NCBI GenBank assembly: GCA_030539115.1
Contig: JAUNSR010000002.1
Location: forward strand, 100,210-164,209
Source: Bacteroidales bacterium
GTDB taxonomy: Bacteria > Bacteroidota > Bacteroidia > Bacteroidales > JAUNSR01
Direction of reading: 5' to 3'
DNA length: 64,000 nucleotides
Position numbers and translations under genes: made by a program. Below are positions 43,842 through 51,910 of the stretch, one piece after another. The notes beneath the pieces were generated by a model, which was given only the letters and a program-made list of their open reading frames with translations, made no database searches and was not told the origin of the DNA. Positions within the stretch are counted from its first letter, which is position 1. Every line of letters starts with the position of its first letter.

Positions 43842-45989
43842 ATGAAAATGGATTATTATCTGGATATGTCATCGGAGCAGTGGGCTCTCCTTTTCAAAAA
43901 TGAATTAATTGAAATAACAAGCTTGGCTAAAAACACAACTGATGCTCTATCCTTTGAAAAAAAATTGTCATCCTTAATAGGAGGCAAAATAAAGAATGAA
44001 AAGCTCTCATTATCTCAAAAGAATGCAGCTAAAACGATCCTTCAGATGTTGCATTTTGAGAAAAAACCATATCTTGAGGGTTCTGAAGATGAGGTGATAA
44101 AAATTGACACTTTCAAAAAACTTTGGAATGGCCTTAATAATTCAGATAAAAATATTCACCCTGATTTTTATTATGAAATATATAAATTATTTAATGAGCT
44201 TTATTATGAAAACAAACCAATAAATATTTTTGATAATAATGATAAAGATATTAATAGCTCAGTAAATGGTCAGAAAAATTTGTCTTTTTTTGTAGACAGA
44301 TGGAAAAGTGGGCTTGATGAGGATGTTATTGCGATTAGAAATAAGAATAAAAAAAGAATTATTTCTCTTTTGGTGGAGGATATTTCAACAATAACCAAAA
44401 ACAGGGATTCCCGTTATAAATTTAATGATGGAATTTCAAATGCCGAGAAAATAGATCTTGTAAACGAGTGGTGGTACGATTATAGATTTCATTTGGCTCA
44501 GGCTGTTAAAACGCCTCAGAGACTTAATAAATATCTAAATTATACTCTTTCTGAAGAACAAATCAATGTTTTAAACAAAGCTAAAGAAAAAGGCATTCCA
44601 TTTTTCATAACTCCATATTATATTGCTCTTTTGGATGTTGAGGATAATAATTTTGATGACTCAACAATAAGAAGTTATGTTCTATACACAGAAAGTCTTG
44701 TAAAAGCCTTTGGTTCAATAAAAGCTTGGGAAAGAGAGGATGCAGCTTCGGGAGGAAAAGTTAATGTGGCCGGCTGGGTTTTACCGGATGGCAATTGCGT
44801 TCATAGAAGATATCCTGATGTGGCAATAATTATTCCTGATACAATGGGAAGAGCTTGTGGTGGCCTTTGTGCTTCCTGTCAGAGAATGTATGGATTTCAA
44901 AAAGGTGACTTAAACTTTAATCTTGATGAATTAAAACCAAAAATAGGATGGCTTGAAAAGTTTACGAATACTCTCTCTTATTTTGAAAATGATTCCCAGC
45001 TGAGAGATATTCTAATAACAGGGGGAGATGCTCTTATGTCTCAAAACAAAACTCTAAGAATTATACTCGATGAGGTTTGTAAAATGGCAATGAGAAAAAA
45101 ATCAACAAATGAATTTCGTAAGGAGGGAGAGAAGTTTGCCGAAATCCAAAGAATACGATTAGGCACAAGACTCCCTGTTTATATGCCTTTTAGAATTAAT
45201 GATGAATTGGTTGAGATACTTTCTGAGATTCGAGTTAAGGGTGTAAAGGCAGGAATAAAACAGTTTGTGATCCAAACCCATTTTCAATCACCTTTGGAGC
45301 TTACTCTTTCCTCTTTGCAGGCAATAAGAAAAATTCAAAGTGCAGGATGGATTATTACCAACCAGCTTGTTTATACAGTTGCCGCTTCAAGACGTGGTCA
45401 TAATGTAAAGCTTAGGGAAGTGCTTAACAATAATGGAATACTTACATATTATACTTTTACAGTAAAAGGCTTTGATGAAAATTGGGCTCTTTATACTCCC
45501 AATGCCCGTTCTGTTCAAGAGCAGATTGAAGAGAAAAAATATGGAAAGATTCAAAAGTCGATGCTTCCTAAACTTCAAGATTTAGTTGAAGATCCTTTTA
45601 CTTTGACAAATAATTTAAGAAAAATTCTCTCGGATAGAAATATGCATTTCATTGCCTCAGATAGAAGTGTGATGAATCTGCCGGGAATTGGAAAAAGCAT
45701 GACTTTTAAAGTTGCAGGGTTGGACGAATACGGAAGACGTATTCTCGCTTTTTCGTATGATAAAACCAGAAAACACAGCCCACTTATAACAGGAACAAAA
45801 CAAATTTTAATAAGAGAGAGAAAATCTCTCGCAGAATATCTTAGACAATTGAAAAAAATGGGAGAAAATATCGGATGGTATGATTCTATTTGGAGTTTTA
45901 GAAAAGCTAAAACAGAATCACGATTTCCTATTTATGAATATCCGGATTTTGATTTTGAAATAACGAAAAAATATACAAACCTTTATTGA
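43842..45989 (+). CDS. KamA-family radical SAM protein (lysine 2,3-aminomutase-like)
   Basis: Radical SAM enzyme with CxxxCxxC at Cys339, Cys343 and Cys346 (CGGLCASC). LAM-like blocks follow: ITGGDALMS, RLGTRLPVYMPFRI, and HFQSPLELT. LPGIGKSMTF near residue 605 aligns with the PLP-lysine loop of lysine 2,3-aminomutase (PGGxGK). At 715 residues it is far longer than LAM (about 420-470), with an N-terminal extension of roughly 250 residues that is mostly helical and unassigned. It may be an amino-acid or EF-P-related aminomutase; its substrate is unknown. No lysine fermentation genes adjoin it. Confidence 0.88.
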   Translation: MKMDYYLDMSSEQWALLFKNELIEITSLAKNTTDALSFEKKLSSLIGGKIKNEKLSLSQKNAAKTILQMLHFEKKPYLEGSEDEVIKIDTFKKLWNGLNNSDKNIHPDFYYEIYKLFNELYYENKPINIFDNNDKDINSSVNGQKNLSFFVDRWKSGLDEDVIAIRNKNKKRIISLLVEDISTITKNRDSRYKFNDGISNAEKIDLVNEWWYDYRFHLAQAVKTPQRLNKYLNYTLSEEQINVLNKAKEKGIPFFITPYYIALLDVEDNNFDDSTIRSYVLYTESLVKAFGSIKAWEREDAASGGKVNVAGWVLPDGNCVHRRYPDVAIIIPDTMGRACGGLCASCQRMYGFQKGDLNFNLDELKPKIGWLEKFTNTLSYFENDSQLRDILITGGDALMSQNKTLRIILDEVCKMAMRKKSTNEFRKEGEKFAEIQRIRLGTRLPVYMPFRINDELVEILSEIRVKGVKAGIKQFVIQTHFQSPLELTLSSLQAIRKIQSAGWIITNQLVYTVAASRRGHNVKLREVLNNNGILTYYTFTVKGFDENWALYTPNARSVQEQIEEKKYGKIQKSMLPKLQDLVEDPFTLTNNLRKILSDRNMHFIASDRSVMNLPGIGKSMTFKVAGLDEYGRRILAFSYDKTRKHSPLITGTKQILIRERKSLAEYLRQLKKMGENIGWYDSIWSFRKAKTESRFPIYEYPDFDFEITKKYTNLY

Positions 45990-46049
45990 GTTTAGAATGA
46001 TTAATGAATCTTCTTGCATTGAATAATTTCAATTTTAGGTTTTCATAAC

Positions 46050-46095
46050 AAAAACAGGGCAATTAATTTTAAATTTATTGCCCTGTTTTTGTTTT
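46050..46095 (+). terminator. Terminator after the KamA-like gene
   Basis: AAAACAGGGCAAT / ATTGCCCTGTTTT stem and GTTTT tail, about 60 bp after the stop. Confidence 0.9.
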
Positions 46096-46167
46096 AATCT
46101 TTTGTAAATAAGATATATGCAATAATAATGTAATAATATGCGATTTAAGAAATATATATACAAAAAG

Positions 46168-46200
46168 TTGCGCCGCATAAATGAATAAGTATTACTTTTG
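46168..46200 (+). promoter_or_regulatory. Promoter of the NhaC-family gene
   Basis: TTG (46168-46170), 22-bp spacer, TACTTTTG (46193-46200), 39 bp before the start codon. The spacer is slightly long. Confidence 0.55.
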
Positions 46201-46239
46201 TAACAGGAAAATAATTAATAAATAGAAACAATAATTTTG

Positions 46240-47727
46240 ATGCAGCAAACTAACTCACTTAAACCATCATTCAAATTGTCGATGATTCCGGTAGTCTCGT
46301 TGGTGATATTATTAATAGTTAATGTAAAAATATTTGGAGATGAGGCATTAGACGGATCGATACAATTGGTATTGCTGTTAGCAACAGGCATAACCTGTGG
46401 ATTGTCGATGTTTAGGCTAAAGACGCCTTGGTCAAACTTTGAAAAAGGGTTCGTTCACAGTGTTGCCAATTCAACACCTGCAATTCTTGTCCTTTTGCTT
46501 ATAGGAGCAATGGCAGGAACGTGGATGATGAGCGGAATTATTCCATCAATGATTTATTATGGGCTTCAAGTAATTAATCCTACAATATTTCTTGCCACAG
46601 CGTGTGCTGTTGCAGCTGTTATTTCGGTAAGCACAGGGAGTTCATGGACTACAATTGCAACAGTTGGAGTAGGCCTTTTAGGAGTTGGCAAAGCATTAGG
46701 CTTTGATTCAGGGTGGATTGCGGGAGCTATTATTTCGGGCGCATACTTTGGTGATAAAGTTTCTCCATTGTCTGAGACAACAAATATGGCAGCCACTACA
46801 TCCGGGGCAAATCTATTCTCACATATTAAATATATGATGATAACAACTGTTCCATCATTTACAATTACTTTAATAATATTCTTCCTTTATGGGATTTTCG
46901 GGGATCATAATGGAGATGTTAAGGTTGAGGAACTTACAGGTGCTTTATTGACTTCCTATAATATTACACCATTTGTATTTATTATACCTGCCATTATATT
47001 AATGATGATAGCAAAGAAAATACCTGCTATTGTAGTCCTGTTTACAGGTGTGATTTTTGGCGGTGTGTCAATAATTATTTTTCAGCCCCATTTGATTTCT
47101 CAGATTACTCCTGAGGAAAATGGGATAGGAACTTTGATAATGGGACCATTGAAGGCTGCTTATGGAAGTGTCTCAATTTCTACCGGAAGTGAGATGCTTG
47201 ATTCCTTGGTTAAGACCAAAGGAATGAGTGGAATGTTGAATACTGTTTGGCTTATTATTTGTGCAATGTGTTTTGGAGGGGCTTTGGAAGGAAGCGGAAT
47301 GCTTCAAGCTATAACAGATAAGCTTGTTTCTATGATGAAGACTACCTTTTCTACAGTTGCCTCCACTTCTTGTGCGTGTTTGTTCTTGAATTTTGCAACA
47401 GGTGATCAATATATCTCTATACTTCTTCCGGGAAGGATGTTTTCATCTATATATAAAAAACAAGGTTATAAACCTGAATTGCTGAGCCGTACATTGGAAG
47501 ATTCTGCTACAGTAACATCTGTACTTATTCCATGGAACAGTTGTGGAATGGCTCAATCATCTGTTTTGGGCGTAGCAACATTAACTTATCTTCCTTTTTG
47601 CTTTTTTAATATTATAAGTCCAATTATGACATTAATAGTTGCAGCTTTAAGATTTAAGATCGTAAAAAATGAAAATCATGAATACGAAGAGGACGACTTA
47701 TCTTTAATGGAAACCCCAATATGTTAG
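46240..47727 (+). CDS. NhaC-family Na+/H+ antiporter
   Basis: Inner-membrane antiporter with about 11-12 hydrophobic helices over 495 residues. The start is set at ATG 46240; the TTG one codon upstream is not needed. NhaC-type blocks: FEKGFVHSVANSTPAILVLLLIGAM (about 67-90), STGSSWTTIATVGVGLLGV (about 128-147), GAYFGDKVSPLSETTNMAAT (about 165-185), and DSATVTSVLIPWNSCGMAQ near 428. The exact substrate in this family varies (Na+/H+, malate-Na+/lactate), so NhaC naming is by family. It is convergent with malate dehydrogenase across a shared terminator. Confidence 0.9.
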   Translation: MQQTNSLKPSFKLSMIPVVSLVILLIVNVKIFGDEALDGSIQLVLLLATGITCGLSMFRLKTPWSNFEKGFVHSVANSTPAILVLLLIGAMAGTWMMSGIIPSMIYYGLQVINPTIFLATACAVAAVISVSTGSSWTTIATVGVGLLGVGKALGFDSGWIAGAIISGAYFGDKVSPLSETTNMAATTSGANLFSHIKYMMITTVPSFTITLIIFFLYGIFGDHNGDVKVEELTGALLTSYNITPFVFIIPAIILMMIAKKIPAIVVLFTGVIFGGVSIIIFQPHLISQITPEENGIGTLIMGPLKAAYGSVSISTGSEMLDSLVKTKGMSGMLNTVWLIICAMCFGGALEGSGMLQAITDKLVSMMKTTFSTVASTSCACLFLNFATGDQYISILLPGRMFSSIYKKQGYKPELLSRTLEDSATVTSVLIPWNSCGMAQSSVLGVATLTYLPFCFFNIISPIMTLIVAALRFKIVKNENHEYEEDDLSLMETPIC

Positions 47728-47735
47728 AAAATAGG

Positions 47736-47769
47736 AAAAAGCCGGTCATAGTTTGACCGGCTTTTTTTA
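47736..47769. terminator. Bidirectional terminator between NhaC and mdh genes
   Basis: AAAAGCCGGTCA / TGACCGGCTTTT stem, 4-base loop, with A-rich and T-rich flanks, serving both convergent genes. Confidence 0.92.
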
Positions 47770-47780
47770 TAAAAAAATAT

Positions 47781-48809
47781 TTATTCTTTTTGACTCTCTC
47801 CGCTTTTTGGAATAAGATGAGGATTCAAATCATGCCACTTATTAATTGGAGGGATCACACCCATAGAGATGACCTCGTCTCTCAATTGACACAGATGTTT
47901 ATAGCTTGTTTCAAGAGCCTCCATTTCCTCTCTTTCACCCTGAGGGATTGTATAGTGAACACCCGATGTATCAATAGTTGTTTCAACAGCCATTACAATA
48001 TGACTAAAAATAGGAGTGTCAACATAACATCCGACAGGGTATTCAAAAGCTGTGCCACCCATTGCAGATCTCATCATTTCTACCGAAAGAAAAGCAGGAC
48101 TTTGGAAAGAAGATCGGCATCGAAGATCAATAATTCGTTTGCCTCCTCCGATAACTTTTTTCTTAATTTCCTCCCATTTATCTTTAGGGAATTCCGGAGT
48201 TCCAATAAGTCTTTTAAGAGGAGCTCCACCAATCTTTGTTTGTGAGGCAAAGACAGCCATCTGTTCTCCGTGACCTCCATAAGTTCTTGGAAGTTTAATT
48301 TCATCAGGTGGAATGTCTAAAGCCTGAGCTAAAGCGGTTTTTAATCGAGTGCTGTCAAGAGCTGCAAGGGTGCAAAGATGATTAGGAGCAATGCCTGAAT
48401 AAATCAAAGTAACTAGACCTGTAATATCAGCAGGGTTGAAAACAATCACAACCATTCTAACATCAGGACAATATTTCTTAATATTCTCTCCAAGTTCTTT
48501 AGCAATCACAGCATTGCCTCTTAAAAGATCCTCTCTTGTCATGTCACCCTTTCTTGGAGCGCCTCCTGAAGAGATAATATATCTTGCTCCATGAAAAGCT
48601 TTCTCAATGTCAGATGTCCAGGTAAGGTTTACACCTTTGAAATCACTTTGATACATTTCTTCAGCTGCCCCCTCAAGTCCAGGTTCATAAGGGTCATAAG
48701 CACAAATATTTGGAGTAAGATGCATCATAAGAGCAGACTGAAGTATATTTGAGCCAATCATTCCGGCAGCTCCTACAATAACCAATTTTTCATCAGTAAG
48801 GAATTTCAT
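47781..48809 (-). CDS. mdh: Malate dehydrogenase
   Basis: NAD-dependent interconversion of malate and oxaloacetate. The start is placed at ATG 48809 (MKFLTDEKLVIVGAAGMIGSN), so that the Rossmann GxxGxxG begins near residue 12; the longer reading adds 22 unrelated residues. Substrate-binding Arg residues lie in APRKGDMTREDLL, the NAD/substrate Asn in VFNPAD, a second Arg in STRLK, and the catalytic His in GGHGEQM. 342 residues, a Bacteroidota-length MDH with a Pro-containing tail. Relevant to the reductive succinate pathway. Confidence 0.9.
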   Translation of the reverse strand: MKFLTDEKLVIVGAAGMIGSNILQSALMMHLTPNICAYDPYEPGLEGAAEEMYQSDFKGVNLTWTSDIEKAFHGARYIISSGGAPRKGDMTREDLLRGNAVIAKELGENIKKYCPDVRMVVIVFNPADITGLVTLIYSGIAPNHLCTLAALDSTRLKTALAQALDIPPDEIKLPRTYGGHGEQMAVFASQTKIGGAPLKRLIGTPEFPKDKWEEIKKKVIGGGKRIIDLRCRSSFQSPAFLSVEMMRSAMGGTAFEYPVGCYVDTPIFSHIVMAVETTIDTSGVHYTIPQGEREEMEALETSYKHLCQLRDEVISMGVIPPINKWHDLNPHLIPKSGESQKE

Positions 48810-48983
48810 ATTAAAGATGTTTTTAATTGTGTAATCAATAAGATTATACCCATTAATAAAATAACATTCAAACACCTCAACCTGTTTATTGATATTTTTA
48901 ATTCAAGGGGTGATAATATGATATTTGTCAATTATTTAATAGTCTGCAGGTAATAATAGTCTAAATATTTTTCAATTTCTTAT

Positions 48984-48991
48984 TACCTTTG
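48984..48991 (+). promoter_or_regulatory. -7 element of the second ABC-F gene
   Basis: TACCTTTG, 93 bp before the start codon; no well-placed -33 TTG. Confidence 0.45.
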
Positions 48992-49084
48992 CATTTCTTT
49001 CTTTGAAATATTCAAAGAAAATATCTCAGCACTAAAATTTTTTTACTGCAGAATATTGCATTTCTATCAAAAAACAAAATTATT

Positions 49085-51034
49085 ATGATATCTATAGAGG
49101 GTTTGTCGGTTGAGTTTGGGGGAACACCATTGTTTGATGATATAACTTATGTGATAAATAAGAAAGATCGGATAGCTCTTGTTGGAAAAAATGGAGCCGG
49201 TAAATCAACAATGTTGAAGATTATTGCCGGATTACAACAGCCTACAAGTGGAATGGTAAATGCTCCAAAAGAGATGACAATTGGTTATTTGCCTCAGCAG
49301 ATGCTTCATAATGACAGTAGAACCGTCAGGGAAGAGGCTGAGCTTGCCTTTTCTCATATCTTCAGCCTTGAGAATAGAATTAATAATATTACTCAGCAAC
49401 TTGCTGAAAGAACAGATTACGAATCGGTTTCATATAATAATCTTATTGACTGCCTAACTCATGCCAATGAGGAGCTGGCAATGATGGGGGGCATGAATTA
49501 TCAGGGTGAGATTGAAAAAACTTTAATTGGCTTGGGCTTTAAAAGAACTGACTTTGATCGTCAGACCTCTGAATTCTCCGGCGGATGGAGGATGCGTATA
49601 GAATTGGCAAAGATTCTTCTTCAAAATCCTGATGTCCTTCTTCTTGATGAGCCTACCAACCATCTTGATATAGAGTCTATTCAATGGCTTGAAAATTTCC
49701 TCTCTACAAGAGCTAATGCCGTTGTTCTTGTTTCTCATGACAGGGCATTTATTGATAATGTTACAAGCAGAACGATAGAGATTACCTGTGGCCGTATTTA
49801 TGACTATAAAGTAAATTATTCTAAATATGTTGTTTTAAGAGCAGAACGCTTGGAACAGCAAAAACGTGCCTATGAAAATCAGCAAAAGCAGATTGCAGAT
49901 ACAGAAGACTTTATAGAAAGGTTTAGATATAAGGCTACAAAAGCAGTTCAGGTGCAAAGCCGTATAAAACAGCTTGAGAAAATTGATCTTGTGGAAATTG
50001 ATGAGGTTGATAATTCAAGACTAAGGTTGAAATTTCCCCCAGCTCCTCGTTCCGGCGACTTTACTCTTATCATTGAGAATCTTAAAAAATCATATGGTGA
50101 GCATGTCGTGTTTCAAAACGTTGACCTAAGAATAAGAAGAGGGGAGAAGGTTGCTTTTGTCGGCAAAAATGGTGAGGGAAAGTCCACTCTTGTTAAATGC
50201 ATCATGGATGAAATTCCTTTTGAAGGTGATCTTAAAATAGGACATAACGTAAAAATAGGATATTTCGCTCAAAATCAGGCTCAATTGCTTGATGGGGAGG
50301 TGACAGTTTTCGATACTATTGACAGAGTGGCTGTTGGAGACATAAGAACTAAAATCAGAGATATCCTTGGCGCTTTTATGTTTGGCGGAGAGGCTTCAGA
50401 AAAGAAAGTAAAGGTTCTTTCAGGTGGCGAAAAATCCCGCCTTGCCATGATTCGTCTTCTTTTGGAACCTGTTAATCTGCTTATTCTTGATGAGCCCACC
50501 AATCACCTTGATATGAAATCCAAGGATGTTTTAAAAGACGCCATCAAGGAATTTGATGGAACTGTTATTGTTGTTTCTCATGACAGGGAGTTTTTGGATG
50601 GACTTGTTGAAAAGGTATATGAGTTTGGTGATGGTAAAGTGAAAGAGCATTTAGGTGGAATTTTTGATTTCCTTCAAAAGAAAAAAATGGACTCTCTTAA
50701 GGAGCTCGAACAAAAAACAAAAGTTAATACCGATAAAGCCATTTCTCAGAATGATGACACACGCCAAGTAGGCAAGCTTTCTTACGAAGAGAGAAAGGAG
50801 ATTCAAAAAGAGGTGAGAAGATTTGAAAAGATGATTGCCGATGATGAAATGAAAATCCAAAAAATTGAGAAAGAAATTGCTGATATGGAAGTAATTCTTT
50901 CTACTCCTGATGGAGTCTCAGATATCTCTTTGTATGAAAAACATACCAATTTGAAAAAAGAGGCTGATCTTATTACAGAGACTTGGATGGAACATACAAC
51001 TGAACTTGAGGAAATAAAAAAGAAACTGGATTAA
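49085..51034 (+). CDS. ABC-F family ATPase (long form)
   Basis: Paralogue of the protein at 4990: the same start (ISIEGLSVEFGGTPLF), GKNGAGKST in domain 1, SGGWRMRIELAK, and LLLDEPTNHLD. The linker follows, then GKNGEGKST, LSGGEKSR and LILDEPTNHLD in domain 2. It adds about 100 C-terminal residues from about 545, including SYEERKEIQKEVRRFEKMI and KIEKEIADMEVIL, predicted to form the two-helix coiled coil found in Uup-like ABC-F proteins. That domain can bind RNA or DNA in relatives. 649 residues. Confidence 0.94.
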   Translation: MISIEGLSVEFGGTPLFDDITYVINKKDRIALVGKNGAGKSTMLKIIAGLQQPTSGMVNAPKEMTIGYLPQQMLHNDSRTVREEAELAFSHIFSLENRINNITQQLAERTDYESVSYNNLIDCLTHANEELAMMGGMNYQGEIEKTLIGLGFKRTDFDRQTSEFSGGWRMRIELAKILLQNPDVLLLDEPTNHLDIESIQWLENFLSTRANAVVLVSHDRAFIDNVTSRTIEITCGRIYDYKVNYSKYVVLRAERLEQQKRAYENQQKQIADTEDFIERFRYKATKAVQVQSRIKQLEKIDLVEIDEVDNSRLRLKFPPAPRSGDFTLIIENLKKSYGEHVVFQNVDLRIRRGEKVAFVGKNGEGKSTLVKCIMDEIPFEGDLKIGHNVKIGYFAQNQAQLLDGEVTVFDTIDRVAVGDIRTKIRDILGAFMFGGEASEKKVKVLSGGEKSRLAMIRLLLEPVNLLILDEPTNHLDMKSKDVLKDAIKEFDGTVIVVSHDREFLDGLVEKVYEFGDGKVKEHLGGIFDFLQKKKMDSLKELEQKTKVNTDKAISQNDDTRQVGKLSYEERKEIQKEVRRFEKMIADDEMKIQKIEKEIADMEVILSTPDGVSDISLYEKHTNLKKEADLITETWMEHTTELEEIKKKLD

Positions 51035-51137
51035 TCGAGTTTCTTAAGTCAATAAAATCTTGATTGAAAATATTTTGTTGGCTCTATGTTTAGAAATTTT
51101 AAATTATTGTTGAAACTAAAAGTTACAAATAAATTAT

Positions 51138-51608
51138 ATGGATAAGAAGATCCTTGTTTTATGTACTGGAAATAGTTGCAGAAGCCAGATGGCTGAAGGC
51201 TTTTTGAAATCTTTTGATAAGTCTTTAATTGTATGTTCTGCCGGCACAATTCCGGCTCAACATGTTAATGAAACTGCAGTTAAGGTTATGAATGAAGTTG
51301 GTATAGACATCTCTTCAAATTATCCAAAATCAGTAGATTTATACATAAATCAGCAATGGGATTATGTAATTACAGTTTGTGACGATGCTAACGAAAAATG
51401 TCCCGTTTTTTGTGGTAAAGTTGCCAACCGACTGCATTTTCCTTTCGAAGATCCCTCAAATGCAGTTGGAAGCGATGAGTTTATTAACAAAGAATTTAAA
51501 AGAGTAAGGGATGAGATTAGAGTAAAACTCTTTAGATTTTATGTCGATGAACTAATGGAAAAACCTTCTTGTGCTTGCGGTGCAAATGATTATTGCAGAT
51601 GTGAGTGA
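51138..51608 (+). CDS. Arsenate reductase-like LMW protein tyrosine phosphatase
   Basis: The LMW-PTP loop CTGNSCRSQ (Cys9-Arg15) lies at the N-terminus. Cys81 and Cys88 in VCDDANEKCP match the relay cysteines of thioredoxin-linked ArsC (pI258 type; Cys10, Cys82, Cys89), so arsenate reduction is likely. An extra tail after residue 141 holds four more cysteines (145, 147, 153, 155), absent from the well-known enzymes and similar to a metal-binding patch. No arsB, acr3 or arsR is adjacent, so the gene is outside an ars operon. Confidence 0.85.
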   Translation: MDKKILVLCTGNSCRSQMAEGFLKSFDKSLIVCSAGTIPAQHVNETAVKVMNEVGIDISSNYPKSVDLYINQQWDYVITVCDDANEKCPVFCGKVANRLHFPFEDPSNAVGSDEFINKEFKRVRDEIRVKLFRFYVDELMEKPSCACGANDYCRCE

Positions 51609-51910
51609 TTTGACTCATGGATAGTCGATAAGATAAGATTATTGTGAAATAATTTTTTGAAATTTTATTGTCATAACTAATGTTTATAAGTGTCAGATAA
51701 GAAAATAATAAATTTTATAAGATAAAACCATTGATTAAATTTAAATTTTGATGGACAGATAAGGTCGATTACTGCATATTAAGAGGTGCTGTTTTCATTT
51801 TGAAAATTTTAATGTAAAGTTTAATATGTATTATTGAGATTATATGCTTGTCAAGTTTTATTTAATTAATGGCATATCCTACATTAATGTAAAAAATAAA
51901 TAACTTACAG

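Noticed and set aside
46237..46239. TTG start for the NhaC-family gene
   Set aside because: An ATG follows immediately and better explains initiation.
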